Assembly (NCBI RefSeq): GCF_009729075.1
Contig: NZ_VTGY01000014.1
Span: forward strand, 62,001 to 126,000
Direction: 5' to 3'
DNA length: 64,000 nt
DNA from: Mycolicibacterium sp. CBMA 226
Lineage (GTDB): Bacteria; Actinomycetota; Actinomycetes; Mycobacteriales; Mycobacteriaceae
In this document: positions 13,156 through 24,760 of the stretch, piece after piece
Layout: each line of letters starts with the position of its first letter
Position numbering within the stretch: the first letter of the stretch is position 1
The notes under the pieces: model-generated
What the model was told of the DNA's origin: nothing
Seen by the model: only the letters and a program-made list of their open reading frames with translations
Databases searched by the model: none
Position numbers and translations under genes: made by a program

Positions 13156-14885
13156 AAACCTTCACCATGCTCACACTTCTTCGTGCTCACCGACGGTCGA
13201 TGACCATGGGCATGCTGGTACTCGCCGCGGCAACTGCACTCACCTTGCTGCAGCCGTTGGTGGCCGGCCGCATCCTGGACCGCACAGGGGCGAGCGTGGC
13301 GGTCCTGCCGTTGGCCTCGCTGCTGATGACCATGCTGATCGGACAACTCCTATTGGAGTCGCTGGGACATTTTCAGCTGGACAAGACCGGCGAACATATT
13401 GTGTTGGATCTGCGGACCGAATTCACCAATCATGTTGTGCGCCTGCCCATCGGCGTGTTGGACCTGGGCCGGGCGGGAGACCTCTTGGCTCGGGGCACCA
13501 GCGATGCGACTCTGCTGCGGGACATGCCGCGCGCCGTGGCTGACGTCACGTTCGGGTTGCTGACGTTGATGGGGGCGGTAATCCTCATGCTCGCTATCGA
13601 TCCGGTCACCGTCGGTGTCGTGGTCGTCGTGATGGGGTTGGCGTTCATCGCCGGCAATCCTCTCCTGTCGCGGATTCAGCGGGCGTCGTTGCAGCGTCAG
13701 GACGCACTGGGCGACTACACCGCCGGGTTGGACCGCGCGCTGGGCGCCGCACGCACAGTCAAGCTATTCGGCGCGGAGCAGCGAGAAGCGACATCGATCG
13801 GGCGGAGCGCGCGCGCCGCATGCGACTCCGGTATCCGCATCGCCTTGGCCACCGCGATCGACATAGGCATAATCCGGTTGGGTATCACCGGGTCATTCCT
13901 GGCCATCATGATCATGGGCGGCAGGCGAGTGGCCGACGGTCACCTGACGCTCGGCGCGTTCGTGACACTGTTTGCCTTCGCGGTCTACACCATCTTCCCT
14001 GTCAACGCGGCCTTCACCGCCCTTGCCGCACTGCGGACTTCAGCCGGTGGATACCAACACCTGCTTGCGACTCTGCAGGAACTGCCGGAGGATGACGCGC
14101 CCGCTCGGAGCACTGCGGACCATATTGTGGCGCGGGCCGTCGCACCCGACGGACAACACCTGCCATTGGTCGAGTTCGACCAGGTCTCGTTCGCCTACGG
14201 CGACAATCGCGTCCTCGACAACGTGTCCTTCGCCCTCTGCCGAGACCAGATCACCGCGTTGATCGGGGCTTCGGGCGCCGGGAAGTCGACCATTCTGGCG
14301 TTGCTGTGCCGATTCCACGATCCATCCACCGGGACCGTGCGCTGGAATGGCCGCGACGTCCGCGATATCCCGCTGCGCGAGCTACGCGGCCAGCTCGGGC
14401 TGTTGGAGCAGGATGCACCCGCTTTACACGGCACGATTCGGGACAATCTCTTGATCGCCGATCCCGACGCCGACGACGAGGAATTGTGGCGGGTACTCGA
14501 GCAGGCGAACCTGGCCGGCGAGATCCGCAGGCTGCCGGAAGGTCTTGGCACCGCCGTGTCGGAACGCGGACGCAGCCTCTCGGGCGGCCAGCGCCAACGG
14601 CTGGCACTGGCACGCGCCTATTTGTCCCGATCCCAGCTCATCCTGATGGACGAACCGACTTCACATCTCGACCGTGCCAACGAATATGACGTGATGAAAA
14701 ACCTGCTCCAGGCACGCGGTCAACGGAGTCTGCTCGTGGTGGCCCACCGGCTGTCCACCGTCACCAACGCAGACCAGATTCTGGTGCTGTCCGATGGTCG
14801 GATCCAAGCCACCGGCACCCATATCGAGTTGCTGCACGCTCCGGTCTACCGTGACCTCATCGAATGCGAACTCACGCGGGACTAG
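13152..14885 (+). CDS. ABC exporter (fused TMD-NBD), likely exports the NRPS product
   Basis: A half-size ABC exporter of 577 residues with an N-terminal membrane domain of about six hydrophobic segments and a C-terminal nucleotide-binding domain. Visible motifs: Walker A G-A-S-G-A-G-K-S near residue 372, signature [14 protein letters not shown], Walker [13 protein letters not shown] and the H-loop VVAHRLST. It should work as a homodimer in the plasma membrane. Its ATG overlaps the synthetase stop (ATGA at 13152-13155), so the two are translationally coupled. By family and position it most likely exports the peptide and may give self-protection. The substrate is inferred, not shown. Confidence 0.93.
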   Translation: MKTFTMLTLLRAHRRSMTMGMLVLAAATALTLLQPLVAGRILDRTGASVAVLPLASLLMTMLIGQLLLESLGHFQLDKTGEHIVLDLRTEFTNHVVRLPIGVLDLGRAGDLLARGTSDATLLRDMPRAVADVTFGLLTLMGAVILMLAIDPVTVGVVVVVMGLAFIAGNPLLSRIQRASLQRQDALGDYTAGLDRALGAARTVKLFGAEQREATSIGRSARAACDSGIRIALATAIDIGIIRLGITGSFLAIMIMGGRRVADGHLTLGAFVTLFAFAVYTIFPVNAAFTALAALRTSAGGYQHLLATLQELPEDDAPARSTADHIVARAVAPDGQHLPLVEFDQVSFAYGDNRVLDNVSFALCRDQITALIGASGAGKSTILALLCRFHDPSTGTVRWNGRDVRDIPLRELRGQLGLLEQDAPALHGTIRDNLLIADPDADDEELWRVLEQANLAGEIRRLPEGLGTAVSERGRSLSGGQRQRLALARAYLSRSQLILMDEPTSHLDRANEYDVMKNLLQARGQRSLLVVAHRLSTVTNADQILVLSDGRIQATGTHIELLHAPVYRDLIECELTRD

Positions 14886-14909
14886 CGATGCTGACCACCA
14901 AGCAATTGG

Positions 14910-15743
14910 TCAGATTCCGGCGATGATTTGCTGGCGTCTTGTGGTGTACTCGGCGTCCGAGATCATTCCGCCCGCGTGCAGTGTTTCGAGCTCTGTCAGG
15001 CGCTGGGCGACGGTCGGCACGGGTGCTGCGAGAACGGACGCGGTCGCCGCCGGCGCAGGTTGGGCGGCCGGTGCCGGTTGCACAGCCGATCGCCGGATAA
15101 CCGGAAGGGCCTGCTGGCGCACTGTAGGGTTCCCGAGGTCAACCGTGCCGTTGAACGGGATGTTGTTGGCCCGGAGAATCTGCAGAATCTCCATGAGTGG
15201 CCCAGCCTGGCCGGTGAGGTCGTAGGTCTTGTGATCTTCGGCGATGACGAACCGCGCAGGCGTCACGCCGTTGACCAAATCGCTTCGTTGCCAGTCGATT
15301 TTGTAGTCGCGAGTGGTCGGATCGACCAAGACGACCAGCTTGCGGGCCTGGAAGCTGGCTAACTGGAGCGCCATGACCTTCAGCAGGGGGCGGTGAACGT
15401 CGAAGTCGAACCCGGGGCCGGCGATGTGCAGATCGACCGCGAAGAAAAATGAACCTTGTGTTCCGCCTCCGGCCCCCTTTTGGGTGGCACCGGCGATCTG
15501 GGCCAGCGCCAGTACGCCGCGGTCATCGAGGGCCGCCATGTTGGACTTGTTCCCGGAGTTCGCCCACACCACGCCCCCCACAAGCAGCACGACAAACGCG
15601 GTGACGGGCAGGCCCACATAGAGCATCCAGGAGGGGGCCCCGGCCCCTGCGCCCAGGAGGTACCCGAACAGAAGGACCGGGCCCACAACGACGGCCACAA
15701 CTACTGCCAGTACTGCCGCCCCGTTCGCAAAACGCCAGAACAT
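14910..15743 (-). CDS. Membrane-anchored SHOCT-domain protein, unknown function
   Basis: A protein of 277 residues. Two hydrophobic helices lie at about residues 7-30 and 38-60. A soluble middle region has no motif I can name, then comes an Ala/Pro-rich linker, and the tail (A-Q-R-L-T-E-L-E-T-L-H-A-G-G-M-I-S) is a SHOCT domain, a short module found at the ends of many actinobacterial proteins. I chose the ATG at 15741-15743 because GAGGAG sits just upstream; the longer frame reaches into the neighbouring gene region. It converges with the ABC exporter and lies 157 bases downstream of the FHA-ABC gene on the same strand. Function is unknown. Confidence 0.8.
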   Translation of the reverse strand: MFWRFANGAAVLAVVVAVVVGPVLLFGYLLGAGAGAPSWMLYVGLPVTAFVVLLVGGVVWANSGNKSNMAALDDRGVLALAQIAGATQKGAGGGTQGSFFFAVDLHIAGPGFDFDVHRPLLKVMALQLASFQARKLVVLVDPTTRDYKIDWQRSDLVNGVTPARFVIAEDHKTYDLTGQAGPLMEILQILRANNIPFNGTVDLGNPTVRQQALPVIRRSAVQPAPAAQPAPAATASVLAAPVPTVAQRLTELETLHAGGMISDAEYTTRRQQIIAGI

Positions 15744-15900
15744 CGTGGTGCTCCTCGGTCGACGCGACTTTTCCGTCGGATACCTGATTCCAGACTCTTC
15801 CCGGAATCTCGAGTGCTTTGCTGAGGTGAGCCACGTTACCGCACGCGGCGGTGAGTAGCATCGGACAATCCACTGCGAAACCACGTCGCGACGACCGGTT

Positions 15901-18165
15901 TCACATATCGGTAGTCCGCCGTAACCGCCACCGCACGAAGCCGGCGAATACCACTGCCAAAATCCCGAGCATGGCCATATCAACCAGCCACGTCGACGCT
16001 GAGTGCCGCCACAGACCGTCGTCGCCGACCGGCGCGAGGTTGGTCAGATCGACGGTCGAGGCCATCGCGGCCACTCCCCACCGCGCCGGCATCATCCCGG
16101 CAACCACCTCCATCGCCGGGCGCCCTGCGATCGGGATGAAGCTGCCAGCGAACACAAGTTGGCTGATGCAGGCGATCACCATCAACGGCACGTACTGATT
16201 GCTGCTGCGCGACAACGACGAAATGACCAATCCGAGGATCATTGCCACGACTGACGTCGCTGCCACGTCGAGGTACAACTCGAGGACCGGCACACCGAGG
16301 ACGACTGCGCTTGTGGGAGCGGGCTTTCCGATCTTGGGTGCGGTGATGAGCAGCACCAGTAGCGCCGATTGCAGCGCGGCAACCGCGCCGAACACACAGA
16401 TTTTCGCCGACAAATACGCGGACGACGAAAGACCGGCGGCTTGTTCGTGCTTATGGATGGCGCGTTCGCTGATCAGATCGCGCACCGACAGCGTGATACC
16501 GAGGAGAATGGCAGCGAAGCTCAGCAAGACGATGATCTGCCTCGGTTCCAGCGGCGCTTCCGAGTTCGCCGGCGGTTTGCCGAAACCTGCGTGGCCGCCT
16601 ACCACCAAGGGCAATAGGCCGACCATGAGCGGCGCCAGCAACAGCAATGCCAGGTAGCGGCGATCCCCCATGAGCAACCGGGTCTGCCGTTGCACGATCG
16701 CGGCGAACTGACGAGACAGACTCGTTCGAGACGGCGTCCCCTTACTGACGACGTGTTCTGCGACAGGGGTCGGCACGCGGATGGCCACCGTTCCCCGACT
16801 CTCCATGAACCGGCGTTGTGCTCCAACGGGATCCGCGCAGATTCCGTTGAAGACGTCGGCCCAATCAGTGGAGCCCATGGCAGAACGTAGCTCGGCGGGC
16901 GGCCCGCAGTAGGCGGTCTTGCCGCCGGGGGCGAGCAGCAGCACTTGGTCGCACTCGTCGAGGAAAGTCAGGGAATGCGTTACCACGACGATCACCCGGC
17001 CGGCGTCGGCGAGCCTGCGCAGCAACGCCATCACCTGGCGGTCCAACGCGGGATCCAAACCTGTCGTCGGTTCGTCCAGAACGAGCAACGAGGGCTCGGT
17101 CAACAGTTCCATCGCCACCGACACGCGTTTGCGTTGTCCCCCGGAAAGCTGATCCACGCGTTTGCCCGAATGCGCTGACATGTCGAGTTCCGCCAGTACC
17201 TGGGCGATGACATGCTGCCGGTCGACCTTCGTGGTGTCGGGCGGCATGCGCAATCTTGCGGTGGTATCCAGGGCTTGCGCGACAGTGAGCCGGCCGTGTA
17301 CAAGGTCGTCTTGCGCGACCATTCCGATTCGCCCCCGTAACGCCGCGTAATCGGTGTGCAGGTCATGCCCGTCGAAATTCACCGATCCGACAGTGGGTGC
17401 CGATAGACCGGCAAGCAACTTCAGCAATGTCGATTTGCCTGCACCGGAGGGACCGATGATGGCGGTCAGCGTTCCGGGTTTCGCATCAAATGTGGTGGGG
17501 TCCAGCAGCACGGTTGCCTCGGCTTTGAGCGTCAGGCCTGCATCGCGAACCCGCAGTCCCGGGAGCGTCCTAGCCACCCTGCCGCGCTGAACAAGTTCGC
17601 CTCGGGAGAACACGAAGTCGGATTTGCCAATGGTGACAACATCATTGTCCCGCAGTGTCGCCGCCATGACACGGACACCATTGACGAAGGTGCCGTTGCT
17701 GCTGCGCGCGTCTTCTAGCCGCGTCCCCGTGGGCGTGTGCACAAGTCGCGCATGCCGGCGCGATACCAGCACATCGTTGACGACAATGTTGTTCCCCGCA
17801 TCGCGACCGATTGTGACCGGACGTGAGATTCGCTGATCTTTGGTCGGCCGCTCGTCGGGCGCGGGCCCATGTTCGAACACCAGCCGAGGGCCCCTCGGGT
17901 CGCCCAGCGTGATAACGGTCCCGTTGTGCAGCGGCACCGACGAAACCCGCTGCCGCCCAACGTAAGTGCCGTGGGAGCTGTTGTCGTCCAATGCAATCCA
18001 CCGGCCGTTCAGGCACCGCAGCACCAGGTGCACCCGCGACACGCCGGGATGCGGGATCCGCACATCTGCGCGGACGTCGCGTCCCACGATGACGTCGCGG
18101 TCGGACGGGAACAACCGGGCGATCTCGCCGTATCGGACGACGATGCCCGGCGCCGACGGGCTCAT
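15901..18165 (-). CDS. FHA-FHA-ABC transporter, Rv1747-like
   Basis: A protein of 754 residues that joins phosphothreonine sensing to export. FHA1 spans about residues 20-90 (GRD, SRVH, SHGTYVG), FHA2 about 115-185 (GRD, SRRHAR, SSNGTFVNG), then an ABC NBD with Walker A G-P-S-G-A-G-K-S near 238, signature LSGGQRKRVS and Walker B LLVLDEPTTGLD, then an ABC-2 type membrane domain of about six helices. The closest family member I know is M. tuberculosis Rv1747 (865 residues), a PknF substrate linked to export of phosphatidylinositol mannosides. Here the FHA1-FHA2 linker is only about 25 residues, so the long linker that carries the regulatory threonines in Rv1747 is missing. No kinase gene is nearby. 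The ATG follows no strong ribosome site. Confidence 0.9.
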   Translation of the reverse strand: MSPSAPGIVVRYGEIARLFPSDRDVIVGRDVRADVRIPHPGVSRVHLVLRCLNGRWIALDDNSSHGTYVGRQRVSSVPLHNGTVITLGDPRGPRLVFEHGPAPDERPTKDQRISRPVTIGRDAGNNIVVNDVLVSRRHARLVHTPTGTRLEDARSSNGTFVNGVRVMAATLRDNDVVTIGKSDFVFSRGELVQRGRVARTLPGLRVRDAGLTLKAEATVLLDPTTFDAKPGTLTAIIGPSGAGKSTLLKLLAGLSAPTVGSVNFDGHDLHTDYAALRGRIGMVAQDDLVHGRLTVAQALDTTARLRMPPDTTKVDRQHVIAQVLAELDMSAHSGKRVDQLSGGQRKRVSVAMELLTEPSLLVLDEPTTGLDPALDRQVMALLRRLADAGRVIVVVTHSLTFLDECDQVLLLAPGGKTAYCGPPAELRSAMGSTDWADVFNGICADPVGAQRRFMESRGTVAIRVPTPVAEHVVSKGTPSRTSLSRQFAAIVQRQTRLLMGDRRYLALLLLAPLMVGLLPLVVGGHAGFGKPPANSEAPLEPRQIIVLLSFAAILLGITLSVRDLISERAIHKHEQAAGLSSSAYLSAKICVFGAVAALQSALLVLLITAPKIGKPAPTSAVVLGVPVLELYLDVAATSVVAMILGLVISSLSRSSNQYVPLMVIACISQLVFAGSFIPIAGRPAMEVVAGMMPARWGVAAMASTVDLTNLAPVGDDGLWRHSASTWLVDMAMLGILAVVFAGFVRWRLRRTTDM

Positions 18166-18520
18166 CGCGGAGCGGTGGACGAGCGGTCAACGGCGCAACT
18201 CATCGGATCACGATAAAACCAATTTGGTCTCGCTGAAACCTCGGTCTGCGGGTCGCTACAACGGATGCAAGGGCGGACAAGAACAGTCCAAGAACTTCGC
18301 GAGAAGGTCACGCATAGTGATTGGAGAAAGCCACGAGAGTGCCAGTGGCCAACCACCTGTTGGCTGAATTGAGCGCGACCACCTCCCAGCGCTGCCCGCT
18401 ACGCACCGGACCCGCATCCGCCCTCGGCGGTTTGCTCGTCGACTACCGCGATCGTCGAGTCATTCCGGCGGGCAGGACCACGTCGCCCACGGCGATTCGG
18501 CCTTTGACCTGGCTTGATAA
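18166..18520. other. Intergenic region between the FHA-ABC gene and tRNA-Val
   Basis: About 355 bases with no supported gene; the short open frames lack recognisable content and good ribosome sites. It should carry the promoter of the FHA-ABC gene on the minus strand. I saw no tRNA-derived direct repeat that would mark an integration site. Confidence 0.6.
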
Positions 18521-18595
18521 TGGTGGGCGCGGACGGTATCGAACCGCCGACCGCTGGTGTGTAAAACCAGAGCTCTACCACTGAGCTACGCGCCC
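18521..18595 (-). tRNA. tRNA-Val (anticodon UAC), CCA encoded
   Basis: Read on the minus strand, the gene starts GGGCGCG and ends CGCGCCC-A-CCA, giving a perfect seven-pair acceptor stem with discriminator A. The D-arm starts TAGCTCAGTGGTAGAGC. The anticodon stem CTGGT/ACCAG encloses the loop TTTACAC, so the anticodon is TAC, which reads valine GUA. The T-arm GGTTCGATACC is standard. Confidence 0.96.
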
Positions 18596-18636
18596 CGCCC
18601 CGGGCACGCTACACGCCGATGGCGGGTCAAGGAAAA

Positions 18637-19092
18637 TCAGCCGAGGGCGGCCAGGGCGTCGACCCAGACCGACTGGTCCCGCGCCTCGCCCGGCGACGTG
18701 CACTCCGCGAACCGCACCACGCCAGTCCGATCCACGAGGAATGTTCCCCGGTCCGGATAGCCGGCGTCGGCGTTGAACACGCCGTACAGCTGGGACACCG
18801 CGCCGTGCGGCCAGAAGTCGGACAGGATCGGGAAGTCGAAGCCCGATTCGCGGGCCCACACCTTGTGGGTGGCCGGCGGCCCGACCGAGATGGTCAGCGT
18901 CTCCACCGAATCATTGCGATACCGGGCCAAGTTCTCCTGAATCTCGCCCAACTCCCCCGCACACACCGGGGTGAACGCCAGCGGGAAGAACACCAGCAGC
19001 ACGGCCCGGCCCCGCAACGCCGACAGCGTGACCGCGCGGCCGTGCTGATCCTTGAGCGTGAAATCGGGTGCAACGGATCCGACGTCGATCAC
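18637..19092 (-). CDS. ahpE: One-Cys peroxiredoxin AhpE
   Basis: A cytoplasmic thiol peroxidase of 151 residues that reduces peroxides and peroxynitrite. The thioredoxin fold opens with VGSVAPDFTLKD, and the peroxidatic cysteine is Cys44 in F-T-P-V-C-A-G-E-L. No resolving cysteine is seen, as expected for this one-Cys type. I chose the GTG at 19090-19092, which matches the family length of about 153; the open frame runs a further 78 codons upstream without family similarity. It is followed by tRNA-Val and preceded by the DUF3052 gene, the order I recall around Rv2238c. Confidence 0.93.
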   Translation of the reverse strand: MIDVGSVAPDFTLKDQHGRAVTLSALRGRAVLLVFFPLAFTPVCAGELGEIQENLARYRNDSVETLTISVGPPATHKVWARESGFDFPILSDFWPHGAVSQLYGVFNADAGYPDRGTFLVDRTGVVRFAECTSPGEARDQSVWVDALAALG

Positions 19093-19189
19093 GGTCGCGA
19101 ACCTGACCACGTGGCGAAAAAGGGGCCGAGATCCCGCCACCCAGTCAGTCTCGCGGCACAGAACACTTGCGGGAGCAGACCCAACCGCA

Positions 19190-19612
19190 CTAGTGCCGGC
19201 CCGCGGCCTTCGACTTGGGCTGCACCAGGCGGCTGGCGATCCAGTCCCCGAGGTTGGCCGACGATGTGACCACCAGCCCGGCGGTCGGTGCCGACTCCGC
19301 AATCTCGGCAGGCTGAACGTGGCCACCCTTGCCGGTCTTCGGAGTCACCACCCAGATCACGCCATCATCGGCCAGCGGGGTGATCGCATCCATCAAGCGG
19401 TCCACCAGGTCACCGTCATCGTCGCGCCACCACAGCAGCACGACGTCCACGACTTCGTCGGAATCTTCGTCGAGAAGCTCTCCGTCGCACGCATCTTCGA
19501 TGTCAGCGCGGATGTCGTCGTCGGTGTCCTCGTCCCAACCCAGCTCCTGGACGATCTGATCTTTGTGAATGCCCAGTCTCTGGGCGTAGTTCGGCGCGTC
19601 CGCCGCGGCCAC
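19190..19612 (-). CDS. DUF3052 family conserved protein (Rv2239c-like)
   Basis: An acidic soluble protein of 140 residues with no known catalytic role. The middle part is rich in Asp and Glu (G-W-D-E-D-T-D-D-D-I), followed by VVLLWWRDDDGDLVDRLMD and a VIWVVTPKTG segment. These features fit the actinobacterial DUF3052 family. The start is a GTG at 19610-19612 with a strong GAGGAGGA ribosome site a few bases upstream. It sits between ahpE and a lipoprotein gene on the same strand; whether they share a transcript is not evident. The family call is fairly secure, and the function is unknown. Confidence 0.85.
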   Translation of the reverse strand: MAAADAPNYAQRLGIHKDQIVQELGWDEDTDDDIRADIEDACDGELLDEDSDEVVDVVLLWWRDDDGDLVDRLMDAITPLADDGVIWVVTPKTGKGGHVQPAEIAESAPTAGLVVTSSANLGDWIASRLVQPKSKAAGRH

Positions 19613-19730
19613 CGGTGTCCTCCTCTAACCTGCTTGTTTGCAGCCCGTGTGTGTGGAACCCAATAGTCGCACGCGGCGGCGATTCATTCGATGCAAGACA
19701 CATCTTTGATCAACAAGATCGACGCGGGGC

Positions 19731-20273
19731 TTACCCGCACGCCGTCTCCGTGGCTGTCTTTGCCGAGTTGAAGGTGTCGACCGCCGTGTTGAAATCAGAC
19801 GTGGACGCGTTGGTGCTGATGGCCGTGGCCAGCGCCTGAGCCGCAGAGGCCCAGCTACCGAGCGCCGCCTTGAGGGTGTCGGACTGCACCGTCGTCGCAC
19901 TCTTGGTGACCGCGTCGGCGGCGTGATGCAGGGCGTCGACCGCAGCCTGCAGCTTGGCGGAGTCGGTGCCGCCCGCGTTCTCGGCGTCGACGTAGGCATT
20001 GACCGCCTGCATCGCCGGTTTGCCGGTGTCGACGAAGACCTGGCACGCGGCCTGGGTCGCCGCTACCGAGGCGCTCGACGAACTCGCACTGGCCGACGCT
20101 GCCGCGGACAGCGACACTGAGGTGCGGTACGCCGCCGCGCCGGGCTGATCGACCGTGGAGCTGCCTTCGACCGACTTACTGCAGCCGACGATCACCATGG
20201 CCGATACCGCCACGCCCCCGAATACCAAAGCGGCTGCGCGAAGCCGCGACACACTAGCCGCGCTGGTCATCAT
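19731..20273 (-). CDS. Putative secreted lipoprotein, hypothetical
   Basis: About 180 residues. The N-terminus has a charged stretch (SRLRAAA), a hydrophobic core, and a lipobox V-I-V-G-C followed by SKSVEG, so it should be lipidated and anchored outside the plasma membrane. After a Ser/Ala-rich linker the mature part is mainly helical and Ala-rich, with three cysteines in all. Two adjacent ATG codons (20268-20273) are possible starts; the longer frame would bury the signal peptide. It lies divergent to aceE, where M. tuberculosis has Rv2240c. Function is unknown. Confidence 0.8.
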   Translation of the reverse strand: MMTSAASVSRLRAAALVFGGVAVSAMVIVGCSKSVEGSSTVDQPGAAAYRTSVSLSAAASASASSSSASVAATQAACQVFVDTGKPAMQAVNAYVDAENAGGTDSAKLQAAVDALHHAADAVTKSATTVQSDTLKAALGSWASAAQALATAISTNASTSDFNTAVDTFNSAKTATETACG

Positions 20274-20422
20274 CAGCTGACCGTACAGGGTCGATGTGTC
20301 AATCACGGGCATCCGAACGCGTACTCGCCGGTAGCCCACCCCAACGCCTAATCTGCGCAACGATGGGGGGACGATGGTTGGTGCCAAAAGCATCCCCAAA
20401 ATCGAATACCAAGGAGTGGCAG

Positions 20423-23218
<2,796 letters not shown>

Positions 23219-23226
23219 CCCGACAT

Positions 23227-23290
23227 GCGCCGACATGACGGTTTCTGACGAAAATCGCCCGATACCCGTCAGAAACCGTCATCTCGGCGC
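23227..23290. terminator. Hairpin after aceE, 16-bp perfect core extended to 24
   Basis: Bases 23235-23250 (ATGACGGTTTCTGACG) are the exact reverse complement of 23267-23282, with a 16-base loop. After one C-C mismatch the pairing goes on for seven more bases on each side. There is no T-run, so it is a mycobacterial-style hairpin terminator or a dispersed palindrome. It starts nine bases after the aceE stop and ends 45 bases before mabR. Confidence 0.7.
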
Positions 23291-23335
23291 GGTCACTTGG
23301 CAGAAATCTCCAGAAAACGGGCGTAGCTTTTAGCT

Positions 23336-24568
23336 ATGCCCGACAACGCGGCCGGAAAGCGGTTCGTTCCACCCAAGTCGACGCTCGAAGTCCTCGAGAA
23401 CGTCCCGGACACAGTGCTGCGCCGCCTCAAGCAATACTCCGGCACGTTGGCGACGCAGGCGGTCCACGCCCTCGAAGAGCGGCTGCCGTTCTTCGCCGAA
23501 CTGGAGGCCTCGCAGCGCGCGAGTGTGCATCTGGTCGTGCAGACCGCGGTGGTCAACTTCGTCGAGTGGATGCGCGATCCGAACAGCGACGTCAGCTACA
23601 CCGCAGAAGCCTTCGAGGTCGTCCCCCAGGACCTGCGGCGCCGGATCGCGCTCCGTCAGTCGGTGGAGATGGTGCGGACCACCATGGAGTTCTTCGAGGA
23701 AGTGGTGCCGCTGCTGGCCCGAACCGAGGAACAGCTGACCGCGCTGACCGCCGGCATTCTGCGGTACAGCCGTGACCTGGCCTTCGCGGCGGCGAGCGCG
23801 TACGCCGACCAGGCCGAGGCCCGCGGCGCCTGGGACACCCGAATGGAGGCCAACGTCGTCGACGCCGTCGTGCGTGGCGACGTCGGCACCAGCCTGCAGT
23901 CGCAAGCCGCGGCCCTGAACTGGGACGCCACCGCCCCCGCGACCGTCGTGGTGGGATACCCGCAACCGGACCGCGCCGATCTGGCCAGCGAGGACGTGCA
24001 CGACGTCGCCAGCCGCAACGGGCGCGTCGCGCTGTCCGACGTGCACGGCACCTGGCTCGTGGCCATCGTGTCCGGCCCCATCTCCCCGACCGACCGCTTC
24101 CTGGGCGAGTTGATGGCCGTGTTCGCCGACGCCCCGGTGGTGATCGGGCCGACGGCCGCCACGCTGGCGGCCGCCCACTACAGCGCCACCGAAGCCATCG
24201 CGGGGATGAATGCGGTGAGCGGCTGGACGGGCGCGCCGCGCCCGGTATCGGCCCGCGAACTACTGCCAGAACGCGCGCTGCTCGGCGACCGTTCGGCCGT
24301 CGCAGCCCTGGAACTCGAGGTCGTCCGGCCGTTGGCAGACGCAGGTCCGGCGCTGACGGAGACCCTCGAGGCGTACCTCGACACCGGCGGCGCCATAGAA
24401 GCGTGCGCCCGTAAATTGTTCGTTCATCCAAACACCGTCCGGTACCGGCTGCGCCGGATCGCTGACTTCACCGGGCGCGATCCCATGGTGCCCAGGGATG
24501 CCTACGTGTTGCGCGTCGCCTCGACAGTGGGTCGATTGAGCCGTACACCCGCTCAAGCCAGCAAGTAA
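23336..24568 (+). CDS. mabR: PucR-type transcriptional regulator of FAS-II, MabR
   Basis: A regulator of 410 residues with a C-terminal helix-turn-helix of the PucR type (D-T-G-G-A-I-E-A-C-A-R-K-L-F-V-H-P-N-T, then VRYRLRRI, about residues 350-385) and an N-terminal GGDEF-like/sensor region. It sits directly before fabD, as FasR does in Streptomyces and as Rv2242 (MabR) does in M. tuberculosis. MabR is reported to control the fabD-acpM-kasA-kasB-accD6 operon in response to lipid status. The inverted repeat at 24675-24695 is the expected site. The ATG at 23336 has only a weak ribosome site. Confidence 0.9.
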   Translation: MPDNAAGKRFVPPKSTLEVLENVPDTVLRRLKQYSGTLATQAVHALEERLPFFAELEASQRASVHLVVQTAVVNFVEWMRDPNSDVSYTAEAFEVVPQDLRRRIALRQSVEMVRTTMEFFEEVVPLLARTEEQLTALTAGILRYSRDLAFAAASAYADQAEARGAWDTRMEANVVDAVVRGDVGTSLQSQAAALNWDATAPATVVVGYPQPDRADLASEDVHDVASRNGRVALSDVHGTWLVAIVSGPISPTDRFLGELMAVFADAPVVIGPTAATLAAAHYSATEAIAGMNAVSGWTGAPRPVSARELLPERALLGDRSAVAALELEVVRPLADAGPALTETLEAYLDTGGAIEACARKLFVHPNTVRYRLRRIADFTGRDPMVPRDAYVLRVASTVGRLSRTPAQASK

Positions 24569-24674
24569 ATGGCCTGATCAGCACAGTTACAGCAAACCTA
24601 CCCACCGGTAGCTATCGACACCCCACTGTGATCCACATCGCAGCGAGGTCTCGGCAAAGTTGCATAACGTGCGT

Positions 24675-24695
24675 TTTTGTAGACATTCCACAAAA
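24675..24695. promoter_or_regulatory. Inverted repeat before fabD, candidate MabR operator
   Basis: TTTTGT (24675-24680), nine bases, ACAAAA (24690-24695) form a perfect inverted repeat in an AT-rich stretch 66 bases before the fabD start. This matches, from memory, the palindrome reported for MabR at mycobacterial FAS-II promoters, and mabR is the adjacent upstream gene. Confidence 0.8.
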
Positions 24696-24760
24696 GTTTA
24701 AGACGAGGTTCATAATCTCTTACACGGCATAAAACCCGCTTCACAGTGTTTTCTTAATCC

